Shown: positions 9,094 through 17,796 of the stretch, piece by piece
Numbering within the stretch: the first letter of the stretch is position 1
Layout: the number at the start of each line of letters is the position of its first letter
From: Alistipes sp.
Lineage (GTDB): Bacteria > Bacteroidota > Bacteroidia > Bacteroidales > Rikenellaceae
Assembly: GCA_017621455.1 (NCBI GenBank)
Contig: JAGATC010000008.1
Span: forward strand, 18,371 to 82,370
Direction: 5' to 3'
Length of the DNA stretch: 64,000 nt
Made by a program: the position numbers and the translations under genes
The notes under the pieces: generated by a model
What the model saw: the letters and a program-made list of their open reading frames with translations, nothing else
What the model was told of the DNA's origin: nothing
The model's database searches: none

Positions 9094-9621
9094 ATGAACA
9101 TCTATCTATTTCCTACGGAGCTTGAGGCCGCTCCATTTCGTGCGTTGTGTCCCGATGCCAATGTTGTAGTGTCGGGTGTAGGCATGGCTGCCACGGCAGC
9201 GACTATAGCTCGATTAGACCGAGAGTGTGGATTGTCGGCAGATGATGTAGTGCTGCTATGTGGCATTGCAGGTGCGTATGGCGATAGTGTCGCGGTGGGA
9301 CAGGTTGTAGAGGTTATGAGCGAGGAGTGCGTTGAGCTTCCTGCACGCTTCAGGGTGAGATATAGGCATGTTGCACCCTACACTACACTGCCTCTTGTGG
9401 CATCTAATACGGTGCACGCTATGAATGTAGAGCACACAACGGCAGATATAGAGAATATGGAGGGGGCTACGCTCTATGCCATGGCGGAGGCTATGGGCTT
9501 TCGCGCTGTTGAGGTGCGCGCCATATCGAATCGTGTTCGTGAGAGCTTCAACGCGTGGCGCGTGGATGAGGCGCTGGAGGCGCTTGCTAAGGAGTTAAAA
9601 AAGATTGAGTATGCAGAGTAA
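9094..9621 (+). CDS. mqnB: Futalosine hydrolase
   Basis: The 175-residue protein has the nucleoside phosphorylase fold signatures LLCGIAGAYGDSVAVGQVV and NMEGATLYAMAEAMG, typical of MqnB. It cleaves futalosine to dehypoxanthine futalosine and hypoxanthine in the alternative menaquinone pathway. At 175 residues it is shorter than many relatives (about 200-230), with the acidic mid-region reduced. It overlaps mqnD by 11 nt, and that coupling strongly supports the assignment over a generic MTA/SAH nucleosidase. Confidence 0.88.
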   Translation: MNIYLFPTELEAAPFRALCPDANVVVSGVGMAATAATIARLDRECGLSADDVVLLCGIAGAYGDSVAVGQVVEVMSEECVELPARFRVRYRHVAPYTTLPLVASNTVHAMNVEHTTADIENMEGATLYAMAEAMGFRAVEVRAISNRVRESFNAWRVDEALEALAKELKKIEYAE

Positions 9622-10387
9622 GAGTATTCGCTTGGCTATCTCGCCATGCCCGAATGATACGTTTATGTTCGATGCTATTGTCAATGGACGCATCGACCTT
9701 CGTGGCTTCGATATTAGTGTAGATTATCTTGATATAGAGCAGCTTAACGCTGCAGCGTTTGAGCGTAGGTACGACATTACGAAGTGTAGTACAGCCATAT
9801 TGAGTGCCATAGATAAGGAGTACGCCTTGCTCGATAGCGGCTCGGCACTGGGTCGTGGTAATGGTCCTCTGCTTGTGAGGCGCAAGGGTGACACGACGCC
9901 TCTAAAGCGTATAGCTGTGCCTGGAGAGCACACGACGGCTAATAGGCTTGTTGCAAGGCTCTTCCCCGACATCGAGGAGCGCCATCCGCTACTCTTCTCG
10001 GAGATTGCCGAGGCTGTGGAGCGTGGAGACTACGATGGTGGTGTGCTTATCCACGAGGGTAGGTTTGTCTACCATAAGCGCAACCTTGAGCTTGTTGCCG
10101 ACCTCGGCTTGGAGTGGGAGCGACGCATGGGGCTGCCTCTGCCGCTTGGCTCTATCGTTGCGGCACGCGATATGGGCGAGGAGATACGAGTGGAGTTCGA
10201 GGCGTTGTTACGCCAAAGTATAGAGTATGCCTTTCGACACCCAATGGCTTCGCGCGACTACGTTAAGGAGCATGCGCAGGAGCTCGACGATAAGGTCATA
10301 GATAGCCACATCTCCCTATTCGTCAACGACTACTCTCTCTCGCTTGGCGAGGAGGGACGTCGTGCTGTGGAAGCGCTTGCCCGTTAA
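9611..10387 (+). CDS. mqnD: 1,4-dihydroxy-6-naphthoate synthase
   Basis: The 258-residue periplasmic-binding-like protein converts cyclic dehypoxanthine futalosine to 1,4-dihydroxy-6-naphthoate, a menaquinone precursor. The start SPCPNDTFMFDAIVNG and the DGGVLIHEGRF block are diagnostic for MqnD. The ATG at 9611 is chosen over the in-frame TTG six bases upstream. It overlaps the end of mqnB. Together these genes show that the organism makes menaquinone by the futalosine route, whereas many Bacteroides use the classical Men route. Other mqn genes must lie elsewhere. Confidence 0.93.
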   Translation: MQSKSIRLAISPCPNDTFMFDAIVNGRIDLRGFDISVDYLDIEQLNAAAFERRYDITKCSTAILSAIDKEYALLDSGSALGRGNGPLLVRRKGDTTPLKRIAVPGEHTTANRLVARLFPDIEERHPLLFSEIAEAVERGDYDGGVLIHEGRFVYHKRNLELVADLGLEWERRMGLPLPLGSIVAARDMGEEIRVEFEALLRQSIEYAFRHPMASRDYVKEHAQELDDKVIDSHISLFVNDYSLSLGEEGRRAVEALAR

Positions 10388-10402
10388 TTGGTTGATTATT
10401 AT

Positions 10403-11200
10403 CTATTTGAGTATCATGTCGAGGATGGCATTGGCGCATAGTTCGGGTTCCTCCATGAAGCCCATATGTCCGGAGTGCTCGAGCCATACTACGCGTGCTG
10501 TGGGGTCCTCGGCGATCATCTCCTCGGCAACCTCCTCGGGAATGTAGTAGTCGTGGCGGCCAAAGATAAAGAGGTGGGGTATGCCACTTTCGCGGAGCAT
10601 ATCGCCACGGCTCTGACGCTCAATCATGCCCCCAAGGATGGCGATAACACCCTCATCCTCGGTCATTAGTATAAGCTCGCTAATATCTTCGATATAGTCC
10701 TGCAGGCGCTTAACGTTCTCTGGAGCAAAGCCTGCATGTGGTACCAAACGTGCCAACGTATTCTTCTTGCCCGCCTTGATTAACTCAATCTCGCGACGGC
10801 GACGGTCGCATTTCTCCTGGCTGTCGGCCGAGGTTGTTGAGCTAAGAAGTATTATGTTATCGAGGTGGTCGCGGTAGTCGTCGAGCATCGCTAACGACAC
10901 ATATCCACCCATCGAGTGTCCCACCATCGAGTAGCGCTCAATGCCGAGGGCTGCCATAGCATCACCCACACACTTCGCTAAGTACTCCATCGTATGTACC
11001 TCGCCAATGACGTTGGAGATGCCATGTCCAGGTAGGTCGAGTGTGACCACACGCACCTTATCCTTGAGCAGGTCGACAAACTCGTCCCACACAATCATCG
11101 ATTCGAGATAGCCGTGCAATAGCACTACACACTTTTCGCCATGTTCCGTGTCGGCGACATGCAATGGGGTATCACCCGCCATAATAAACTTCTCAACCAT
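10403..11200 (-). CDS. Alpha/beta hydrolase
   Basis: The 265-residue cytoplasmic protein has the oxyanion HGY motif (LLHGYLES), the nucleophile elbow GHSMGG with the catalytic serine, an aspartate in FGRHDYYIP and the histidine in [13 protein letters not shown], which completes a Ser-Asp-His triad. It resembles general alpha/beta fold esterases and lactonases. A MenH-like role is unlikely because this genome uses the futalosine pathway. The gene is tail-to-tail with mqnD with only 15 nt between and no obvious terminator. The substrate is unknown. Confidence 0.85.
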   Translation of the reverse strand: MVEKFIMAGDTPLHVADTEHGEKCVVLLHGYLESMIVWDEFVDLLKDKVRVVTLDLPGHGISNVIGEVHTMEYLAKCVGDAMAALGIERYSMVGHSMGGYVSLAMLDDYRDHLDNIILLSSTTSADSQEKCDRRRREIELIKAGKKNTLARLVPHAGFAPENVKRLQDYIEDISELILMTEDEGVIAILGGMIERQSRGDMLRESGIPHLFIFGRHDYYIPEEVAEEMIAEDPTARVVWLEHSGHMGFMEEPELCANAILDMILK

Positions 11201-11351
11201 AGGACGCTACTTCTATTGTTAATGTTTCGTTATCGTATTACAATATTACAAAAAAATGGTGAGAAATGCAAGTAATAGACCTACAAAACTTCGTTCTGTG
11301 CGTCACTTTTGTAGCGAGGTGAAGAAAAAATGTTGTTTCTTGCCTTAGAAT

Positions 11352-11382
11352 TTTGAATGCCCCAAAATTATTTGTATCTTTG
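11352..11382 (+). promoter_or_regulatory. Promoter of dapF
   Basis: A -33 TTTG (11352-11355) and a -7 TATCTTTG (11375-11382) are separated by 19 nt, a textbook Bacteroidota promoter. It lies 51 nt upstream of the ATG at 11434, which rules out the longer reading frame that begins inside it. Confidence 0.8.
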
Positions 11383-11433
11383 ACCGAATATATAGTTTAT
11401 AAAATAGGGTATACAACTTCAGTTTTGTTAACT

Positions 11434-12378
11434 ATGACGTGCTTCGAAATCATCAAGTGTCACGGTTCGGGTAACGACTTTATCATGGTCGATACTACGC
11501 TTATTGCGCACCCCGAGGCCATCGACTGGTCGGCATTTGCTCGCATGGCGTGCAACCGCACGAGTGGCATTGGTAGTGATGGCGTCTTGTTGGTGGTTAA
11601 GGATGATAGAGGTGTCTATGGTATGGATATGCTCAACCCCGATGGTACGCATGCCAAGATGTGTGGCAATGGAATACGTTGCGTGGCGCGTTTGGCTGCG
11701 GAGCGTGGTTATCTCAATAGTGGAGTGCTCTTCTCGGGTGGTCGCGACTTCTTAGCCGAGCGCACGCAGCCCATCACGGAGGGTATCGAGACATTCTCTG
11801 TGGAGATACCCATCGGCTATTGGAATCGTAGCTTCGCCTTCTTTGCTGAGGGGGAGGAGTTCGTGGGTAAGAAAATCGAGGCGTTAGACGACTCGCTGCA
11901 ATTTACGGCACTCAATTTGGGTAATCCTCACATTGTGGCTGCGGTGGAGGAGATAGATATGGAGCACCTTGAGAGGCTCGGTGAGCGCGTCAAGACTCTT
12001 ACTAACACCTTTACCGAGGGCGTGAATGTCTCACTATATAAGAGGCTCTCGCCCAGGAGTATATTTGTGGCAACCTACGAGCGCGGCGCCGGCATAACAC
12101 TCTCGTGTGGTACGGCGATGACCGCTTCGGCCACGGCAGCGACACTGCTCGGATTGGTAGAGAGCGGCGAGCGTATAGAGGTGTTTAATCGAGGTGGCAA
12201 GGTGGCCTGCACAACGCGCATCGACGGTGGCCATATAATCACCCGTCTCGAGGGTAATGCTACGTTCGAGTGGTGGGGAGGAGCTGAGTTCGATGGCGAA
12301 ACCTTTAGCTATAGCCGCACTCGCGAAACGGGCGAGGGAGAGCTGTGGCAGCGCTTTGTTGAGAGCATAAACCGTTAG
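11434..12378 (+). CDS. dapF: Diaminopimelate epimerase
   Basis: The 314-residue PLP-independent epimerase interconverts LL- and meso-diaminopimelate for lysine and peptidoglycan synthesis. The catalytic cysteines lie in MCGNGIRC and in LSCGTAMTAS, and GSGNDF near the N-terminus is conserved. The second half of the active-site motif reads ERGAGITLSCGT, where the usual form is ERGxGET.ACGTG, so isoleucine-threonine replaces the common glutamate. The fold and cysteines are intact. The start was set by the promoter upstream. The Omp85 gene follows after 21 nt. Confidence 0.9.
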   Translation: MTCFEIIKCHGSGNDFIMVDTTLIAHPEAIDWSAFARMACNRTSGIGSDGVLLVVKDDRGVYGMDMLNPDGTHAKMCGNGIRCVARLAAERGYLNSGVLFSGGRDFLAERTQPITEGIETFSVEIPIGYWNRSFAFFAEGEEFVGKKIEALDDSLQFTALNLGNPHIVAAVEEIDMEHLERLGERVKTLTNTFTEGVNVSLYKRLSPRSIFVATYERGAGITLSCGTAMTASATAATLLGLVESGERIEVFNRGGKVACTTRIDGGHIITRLEGNATFEWWGGAEFDGETFSYSRTRETGEGELWQRFVESINR

Positions 12379-12399
12379 AATATATTGTGTAAATAGCTT

Positions 12400-14790
12400 A
12401 TGTACAGCAAGTTGTTGAGATGTCTGTGGTCGCTACTGATGGTCGTGTTTGCCATCGGCTGTAACGTCACGAGCTCGCTGCCCGAGGGTAGCTACTTGCT
12501 GTCGAAGGTGGAGTTTGAGGAGGATAAGTCGACCCCGCGCGAGGAGCGTATTACGGTGGATAGGGATGGTATTGATATCTACGTGCGTCAATCGCCTAAC
12601 AAGCGAATTCTGGGCATGGACTTCTATGTGTGGGTCTACGAGAAGGCAAACCCCGATAAGGATAACTGGTGGAATAACTTCAAACGTAAGATTGGCGAGG
12701 AGCCCGTATTACTCGATATGGAGCTTACCGACAAGTCGATACAGAACCTCGAGACCTATCTTCGTACGCGTGGCTACTTCAACTCGGAGGTGGGATACCA
12801 GCTCGATACCACACGTCGTGCCCGTCGTGCCGAGATAACCTATACCATTCGTCAGGGTGAGCCCACGCGCGTCAGCAGCCTTAACTATGAGTTCCGCGAT
12901 AGCTCGCTGCGCAACGTCATCCTTGCCGATAGTGCCGAGTGCCTTATCAAGAGTGGTGACATCCTCGATATTACGCTTTTGGATGCTGAGCGCGAGCGAA
13001 TTGCTGCTAATCTTAACAACCGTGGCTATTTCGACTTCACGGTGAACAACATATCCTACGATGTGGATACGTTGAATCATCGCTATTCGGCCGATGTGCA
13101 GATGATTATACGCCCCACGCTTGCGGGCTATAACGAGCGTGGCGTGCCCCAGTGGGAGGATAATGCCGTATATCGTATACGCAACATCAACGTATATCCC
13201 ACCTACGACCCTATGCTTCGTTCGACGTCGGGATTTATGCCCAATGCCAACATCGACACTACATACTTGGAGGGACTAAGCATCATCCGCGACCTGGAGT
13301 CTACGCCGCAGTTGCGTAATGCTGTATTGCGTCGCACCATCCCGCTATACCCCAACTATGTATACAACTCCGAGCAGGTGGAGCACACCTATAACGAGTT
13401 GATGCTCTTGGGCTTCTTCCGCAATGCTAAGGTCGACTTTCGACGTGTCGAGGAGGATGAGTCGTATGTGACGTTTATGAATGTGGACGACGCTGGCGCG
13501 GAGCTGCTCAACACCCGCGAGCGCTTCCTCGACTGTAATATCTACTGCACCCCTGCCTTTAAACAGAGTATGAAGGTGGAGTTGGAGGCATCCACAACAT
13601 CGACGTTCTACGGTCTTAGTGCCACGCTTGGCTACGGCAATAGAAATGTGTTCCGTGGAGCTGAGTCGTTCGATATTGCCACACGCTTCGGCTTTGAGTT
13701 TATGTATGCCCGCGATGTTAAGAAGCGCTCTGCGATAGAGGTGGGAATCACTGCCGGCCTCTCGTTCCCCCGTTTCTTGGCGCCCTTCCGCCTGCGTCCT
13801 GGCATGAATATCTCGCAACCACGTACGCGCTTAGAGCTCGCCTTCGACTACCAGAATAGACCTTACTACGAGCGTAATATCTTCACTGCACGTTGGGCAT
13901 ATAGCTGGAATCAAGGTGAGCGCTCGTCGTTTGTGTTGCGCCCCGTGGACATCAACTGGATTGATGTAAATAGTGTGGATGAGGCCTTCCTTGCCGACAT
14001 CGACAACCGTTATCTGCGTACCTCGTTCGAGTCGCAGCTAACTGCCGGACTATCAGCATCGTATAGCTACAATACGCAGCGCTCCGACATGGATATGGAC
14101 GCCACGGTGGTGCGTGCCAACCTCGAAACTGCAGGTAATCTCATCCACGGCTTGGAGTCTCTCTTCTCGCACCCCGCGCCAGGGAAGGATTACTACGAGA
14201 TATTGGGTATTCGCTACTCGCAGTATGTGCGTGCTGAGCTTAGTGCCAGCCATCGTGTATCGCTTGGCCACAACATGGCACTTGCAGGTCGCCTCTATGG
14301 AGGTGTTGGTGTCACGTATGGCAACTCACACGGCCGTTCTATCCCCTTCGACCGCATGTTCTACTGTGGTGGTGCCAACTCCATGCGTGGCTGGGTGCCA
14401 CGAACTCTCGGCCCGGGTAACAGGCTGCAATCCAACGACACGGCATACCCTGCGCAGGTGGGTGACGTACGCCTTGAGGCCAATCTCGAGTTTCGATTCC
14501 CCATCTGGTGGATATTCCACGGTGCAGCCTTCCTCGATGTGGGTAATGTTTGGTATCTGCGCGACACGGAGGATAGTCACCCCGAGGAGGTGTTCCACTT
14601 CAATAGCTTCTATAAGCAGTTGGGATTCAACACAGGCCTCGGCTTACGCATAGATGCTACGTTTGTGATTCTGCGCATCGACTGGGGCTTGCAGCTCCAT
14701 AACCCAGGCATGCCTGCAGGTGAGCGATGGATACACAACTTCAAGTGGGATAACATGGCCCTTAATTTCGGTGTGGGCTACCCATTCTAA
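12400..14790 (+). CDS. TamL-like lipid-anchored Omp85 (BamA/TamA family) protein
   Basis: The 796-residue outer-membrane protein has a signal peptide ending in a lipobox with Cys21 (VVFAIGC). POTRA-like repeats cover roughly residues 30-330 (ETYLRTRGYFNSEV and ANLNNRGYFDF are typical POTRA ends). A C-terminal 16-strand barrel region holds the Omp85 signature GGANSMRGWVPRTLGPG and ends in an aromatic residue (VGYPF). A lipidated TamA homologue is a Bacteroidota feature called TamL, involved in outer-membrane biogenesis with TamB. No tamB gene is adjacent, which is unusual. It follows dapF by 21 nt. Confidence 0.87.
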   Translation: MYSKLLRCLWSLLMVVFAIGCNVTSSLPEGSYLLSKVEFEEDKSTPREERITVDRDGIDIYVRQSPNKRILGMDFYVWVYEKANPDKDNWWNNFKRKIGEEPVLLDMELTDKSIQNLETYLRTRGYFNSEVGYQLDTTRRARRAEITYTIRQGEPTRVSSLNYEFRDSSLRNVILADSAECLIKSGDILDITLLDAERERIAANLNNRGYFDFTVNNISYDVDTLNHRYSADVQMIIRPTLAGYNERGVPQWEDNAVYRIRNINVYPTYDPMLRSTSGFMPNANIDTTYLEGLSIIRDLESTPQLRNAVLRRTIPLYPNYVYNSEQVEHTYNELMLLGFFRNAKVDFRRVEEDESYVTFMNVDDAGAELLNTRERFLDCNIYCTPAFKQSMKVELEASTTSTFYGLSATLGYGNRNVFRGAESFDIATRFGFEFMYARDVKKRSAIEVGITAGLSFPRFLAPFRLRPGMNISQPRTRLELAFDYQNRPYYERNIFTARWAYSWNQGERSSFVLRPVDINWIDVNSVDEAFLADIDNRYLRTSFESQLTAGLSASYSYNTQRSDMDMDATVVRANLETAGNLIHGLESLFSHPAPGKDYYEILGIRYSQYVRAELSASHRVSLGHNMALAGRLYGGVGVTYGNSHGRSIPFDRMFYCGGANSMRGWVPRTLGPGNRLQSNDTAYPAQVGDVRLEANLEFRFPIWWIFHGAAFLDVGNVWYLRDTEDSHPEEVFHFNSFYKQLGFNTGLGLRIDATFVILRIDWGLQLHNPGMPAGERWIHNFKWDNMALNFGVGYPF

Positions 14791-14835
14791 TGTAACAACC
14801 CAAATATTAAGTGATTAACCAACTATAGCTGCATC

Positions 14836-15840
14836 ATGGCACAGCATAAGAATAAGGTAGATTTCCCCGTCGATTTGGTCTATACGTGGGTGGATGGCAA
14901 CGACCCCGTGTGGCGCGAGAAACGCAATAAGTATATGCCTGAGCGTCCCACTACGGGCCATGTCCCCAACCATATCAACGATGCCCGCTGGAGGGAGAAC
15001 AACGAGCTGATGTATTCGCTGCGCTCGGTGGAGCTGTATGCCCCATGGATTAATCGCATCTATATTGTTACGGATGGTCAGTGCCCTAAGTGGCTCGATA
15101 GGAACCACCCTAAGATTCGTATCGTTGACCACAGCGAGATACTCCCCGCGGATGCTCTGCCAGTCTTTTCGTCGCACGCCATCGAGAGCTGTATATATCG
15201 CATCCCAGGGCTCTCGGAGCACTTTATCTATGGCAACGACGACACCTTCTTTGGCTCTCCCACGCAGCCCGAGGACTTCTTTAATGCCGACGGCACGCCC
15301 ATCGTGCGAGTGAAGGGCACGCGCTTTAAGCGTGAGCGCGCCCGCAATGGTGGTAACTACTACCGTGTGCTCTATCGCATGCAGTCGCTTGTCGCGGAGC
15401 AGTGGGGCAGGCTCGTATGCCATGAGCCACATCACAACATCGATGCCTATCGTAGGAGCGACTTCGAGAGGTGTGTGGCAGCTATGCCCGAAGAGTGGGA
15501 TGCTACGGCGCATAGTCGCTTTAGGACCAACGACGATATGCAGCGCTGCTACGTTAGCTACTACTCAGTAGCTGCGGCGGGTGCTACGTTGCGCAAGGTC
15601 AACCGCTACAACCGCATAAATAATCCTGTGAGCCTTATCAAGGCACTGTTTACGGGGCGCTATGCCGCTGATTCACGATGGATAAAGCTCCATTTGAAGG
15701 ATTATAATAAGGACTTCAATAAGTATAATCCGCTGATGTTCTGCATGAACGACAATGCAACCACCTCGGATGAGGACTGCTGTCGTATGGTTGCATTTCT
15801 TAGGAGTAAGTTCCCGAATAAGAGCAGCTTCGAGTTATAG
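14836..15840 (+). CDS. Stealth-family sugar-phosphotransferase
   Basis: The 334-residue protein shows all Stealth blocks in order: CR1 DLVYTWVDGNDPVW (about residues 13-26), CR2 from ENNELMYSLRSVE to RIYIVTDGQCP, CR3 around HFIYGNDDTFFG, and CR4 with RFRTNDDMQ. Stealth proteins transfer sugar-1-phosphates during synthesis of phosphate-linked capsular polysaccharides. The gene sits apart from the polysaccharide cluster that begins at 19715, separated by the reverse transcriptase block. That block may have been inserted between them. The substrate is unknown. Confidence 0.88.
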   Translation: MAQHKNKVDFPVDLVYTWVDGNDPVWREKRNKYMPERPTTGHVPNHINDARWRENNELMYSLRSVELYAPWINRIYIVTDGQCPKWLDRNHPKIRIVDHSEILPADALPVFSSHAIESCIYRIPGLSEHFIYGNDDTFFGSPTQPEDFFNADGTPIVRVKGTRFKRERARNGGNYYRVLYRMQSLVAEQWGRLVCHEPHHNIDAYRRSDFERCVAAMPEEWDATAHSRFRTNDDMQRCYVSYYSVAAAGATLRKVNRYNRINNPVSLIKALFTGRYAADSRWIKLHLKDYNKDFNKYNPLMFCMNDNATTSDEDCCRMVAFLRSKFPNKSSFEL

Positions 15841-15849
15841 ACCGTGTGA

Positions 15850-17049
15850 TTATTGACCACGCGACTTATAGTACTCGTTCACCAGGCTGCGATAGCCTAA
15901 CTCCTTCAGCATATCGTAGCTGACTCTGTAGTTCGCCTTTGTGTGGCGACCTGTGGAGAAAAGTCGTATGCACTGCTGTAGGTAGTGGTCTATCTCTTCG
16001 AGCGACTTCTTCTCGGTGATTATTGGGAAGTACCATCGCGACCATGTGAGGCTGTCGTTGTCGCTGCTATCGAAGAATTTATGGTTGAAGATGGTGATAA
16101 GGCGAGCCATAGCACGCTCTTTGGGAGCCCCTTTGCGCTTCTGCCAGCGTAGGAGCGCTCGTGTCTTGCGGCGTATCTTTCCCTTCATCTTCTCTACGCC
16201 CGATGCCGAAACGTCGATATGTCCATTTAAGCACTCGAATCCCAAGAACTCAAAGGCCTCGTCTGGGGCGTAAATATGCTCTTTTGAGGGGTTGACCTCG
16301 AGGTGGCGCTCGGCTAAGAATCTAAGGATTGTTGCGCGATGTGTTTGTAGCGTGTCGTAGTCCTTGGCGAAGATGATAATGTCGTCGGAGTAGCGTGCAT
16401 ATATCACCCCCTGCTCATGGAAGTAGTGGTCCATATCCATGAGATAGACATTCGCTAAGAAGGATGCTGTGGGCACGCCCGCCAGCACGCCACGAGCCTC
16501 GTGAACAATTTCGCCGTTATACTCGGCACGGTCGTCCATGAGCATATCTCTAAAGAAGCTTAGTAGCGTGTTGTCATCTCTAAGCAACTCTTCTAACATG
16601 CCCATAAGCAGCGGTATATCGACCGAATTAAAGTAGTTATGGATGTCGACCTTGTAGCCCCATAGATGTTTGTTGCATACCGTGTTGCTTATCTTGAGCA
16701 CGGCGTCCGTGGCATGTATTCCACGTCGGAAAGCGTAGCAGTTTGGTGCAAAGGCGTCGTCGTAGTGATATAGTTTGTAGGCCAGGAGTTTGAGTAGCGT
16801 CATCGTCTCTTCGTCGTATTGGTAGACGATGCGCTTTTTGTTCGACCCCATCTTGTTTATCACCTGCTTGCGAGGTATGCCCACACCATTGCTGAGTATC
16901 TGCTCGACAATAGGCTGGTAGGCCTTATCCTCGATAAAGAGGTCTGCCTTGTCGAACTCATGCCACTTAAAGCGCCTCTTTGTGAGGCGGTAGGCGAGGA
17001 ACTCTTCCCACGCCTGCTCGGAGTATAGTTGGTCGATAAGGCTGTTCAT
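15850..17049 (-). CDS. Reverse transcriptase of a candidate ncRNA-associated system
   Basis: The 399-residue protein is an RNA-directed DNA polymerase. RT blocks are visible: APNCYAFRRG (102-110), VDIHNYF with catalytic Asp135, GVLAGVPTASFLANVYL (187-203), the active site YARYSDD (Asp222, Asp223), LEVNPSKEHI and EFLGF (267-271). A C-terminal helical region (about 285-399) has LTWSRWYFP and TGRHTKANYRVSYDML. There is no maturase zinc finger, endonuclease or intron domain V. The retron hallmarks NAxxH and VTG are missing. The start at 17049 leaves the upstream structured RNA untranslated, while a start at 17076 would overlap its 3' arm. It resembles group-II-like or unknown-group RTs, many of which act in phage defence. 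Confidence 0.88.
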   Translation of the reverse strand: MNSLIDQLYSEQAWEEFLAYRLTKRRFKWHEFDKADLFIEDKAYQPIVEQILSNGVGIPRKQVINKMGSNKKRIVYQYDEETMTLLKLLAYKLYHYDDAFAPNCYAFRRGIHATDAVLKISNTVCNKHLWGYKVDIHNYFNSVDIPLLMGMLEELLRDDNTLLSFFRDMLMDDRAEYNGEIVHEARGVLAGVPTASFLANVYLMDMDHYFHEQGVIYARYSDDIIIFAKDYDTLQTHRATILRFLAERHLEVNPSKEHIYAPDEAFEFLGFECLNGHIDVSASGVEKMKGKIRRKTRALLRWQKRKGAPKERAMARLITIFNHKFFDSSDNDSLTWSRWYFPIITEKKSLEEIDHYLQQCIRLFSTGRHTKANYRVSYDMLKELGYRSLVNEYYKSRGQ

Positions 17050-17056
17050 AGTAGAT

Positions 17057-17200
17057 AAAAGAGAGAGGGGAGGCACTTTGACTTAAGCACGTTGCTTAGA
17101 TACCAGATGGTACATAGCCTGGTCGCCTGTAAGACACTATTATAGGCTATGCTGCATCCGCCACAGGCGCAGCACGTTGGCTACATCCCCTCTCTCTTTA
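17057..17200 (-). ncRNA. Structured RNA directly upstream of the reverse transcriptase
   Basis: Read on the minus strand, AAAGAGAGAGGGGA (plus 17186-17199) and TCCCCTCTCTCTTT (plus 17058-17071) form a 14-bp perfect closing stem. Four hairpins lie inside: TGCTGC/GCAGCA (17169-17174 with 17150-17155), CATAGCCT/AGGCTATG (17044-equivalent: 17144-17151 with 17113-17120), TACC/GGTA (17101-17112) and TAAGCA/TGCTTA (17084-17098). The loops of the first two can kiss through GCCTGT (17163-17168) and ACAGGC (17125-17130). TAGC follows the 5' arm, as at retron priming sites. CAACGTGCT occurs twice, 85 nt apart. It ends 8 nt before the RT start. Layout is retron- or DRT-like; function is inferred. Confidence 0.7.
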
Positions 17201-17210
17201 TATTTGTTGT

Positions 17211-17711
17211 TTACCTTCTATTGTAGAGGAAGTCGCGGATGCGCTCTACAACGTAGCTCTTCCTGTTGTGGAACTGAGTGTAGAAGTTGATGTAGGGCAC
17301 ACCCACCTTTTGCGCATATTTGCGCGAGATTAGGAACTTAACCTTGCGTTCGTGGCTACGGTTGTCGCCCAACATGACTACACCCTTGACGATGCCATTC
17401 TTGTACATCACAAAGCTGTATGGCTGTCCCCACTCTGCTCGGTAGGCCTGATATGGGCGGGTTGAGTATAGCTGCATAGAGTCGGCAACGTTGCCAACAA
17501 GCTCTGTTACAGCAACATTTTCGCGCAGTGTGTACTCTGGGAATTCTCTTCGTATAATTTCACGGAAGTAGCCCATAAAGCTCTCGGGAGGAGGACACAC
17601 CGTCACAGTGCAGTTCTGAAAAGCGGGCTGAGGCTGCTGAGGCTGCTGAGGCTGCTGCTGAGCCGGCTTTGGTTCAGGATTTGAGTTAAACAGTAAGTTA
17701 AAAAGTCCCAT
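17211..17711 (-). CDS. Unknown partner protein of the reverse transcriptase unit
   Basis: I do not recognise this 166-residue protein. Residues 12-29 form a Pro/Gln-rich linker encoded by a CTG-rich tandem repeat (17626-17672). The folded part (about 35-166) runs through YFREIIRREFPEY, PYSFVMYKNGIVKGVVMLGD and KVGVPYINFYTQFHNRKSYV. The hydrophobic strands followed by a 'GVPYINFY' strand faintly resemble degenerate PD-(D/E)XK nucleases, but no clear catalytic triad is seen. It is the first gene after a consensus promoter, and its stop codon lies 10 nt before the structured RNA, so it is probably co-transcribed with the RNA and RT. A role as accessory or effector is an inference. Confidence 0.7.
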   Translation of the reverse strand: MGLFNLLFNSNPEPKPAQQQPQQPQQPQPAFQNCTVTVCPPPESFMGYFREIIRREFPEYTLRENVAVTELVGNVADSMQLYSTRPYQAYRAEWGQPYSFVMYKNGIVKGVVMLGDNRSHERKVKFLISRKYAQKVGVPYINFYTQFHNRKSYVVERIRDFLYNRR

Positions 17712-17747
17712 AGTATTGTGAATATTAGGTTTGCGGTAGTTGTTCTA

Positions 17748-17779
17748 CAAAGATAAGTACTTTAGATTACATCTGCAAA
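17748..17779 (-). promoter_or_regulatory. Promoter of the 166-aa / ncRNA / RT unit
   Basis: On the minus strand a -33 TTTG (plus 17776-17779) and a -7 TATCTTTG (plus 17748-17755) are separated by 20 nt. The -7 box lies 36 nt before the ATG at 17711. It shows that the RT unit has its own promoter, independent of the 343-residue gene upstream. Confidence 0.75.
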
Positions 17780-17796
17780 TAAAAACCAATATTTAA

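Noticed and set aside
11353..11433. Longer N-terminus for DapF
   Set aside because: The extension contains both promoter boxes and adds residues not found in the family; ATG 11434 gives the normal start.
15850..17200. Group II intron encoding the reverse transcriptase
   Set aside because: I see no domain V/VI-like sequence after the RT gene and no intron boundary motif, and the RT has no maturase zinc finger or endonuclease.
17626..17672. CTG-rich tandem repeat as a CRISPR-like array
   Set aside because: The repeats are short, directly adjacent and in frame within a coding Pro/Gln-rich linker; there are no spacers.
15850..17711. Diversity-generating retroelement
   Set aside because: No template/variable repeat pair with adenine-specific differences and no C-type lectin target gene were visible in the window.
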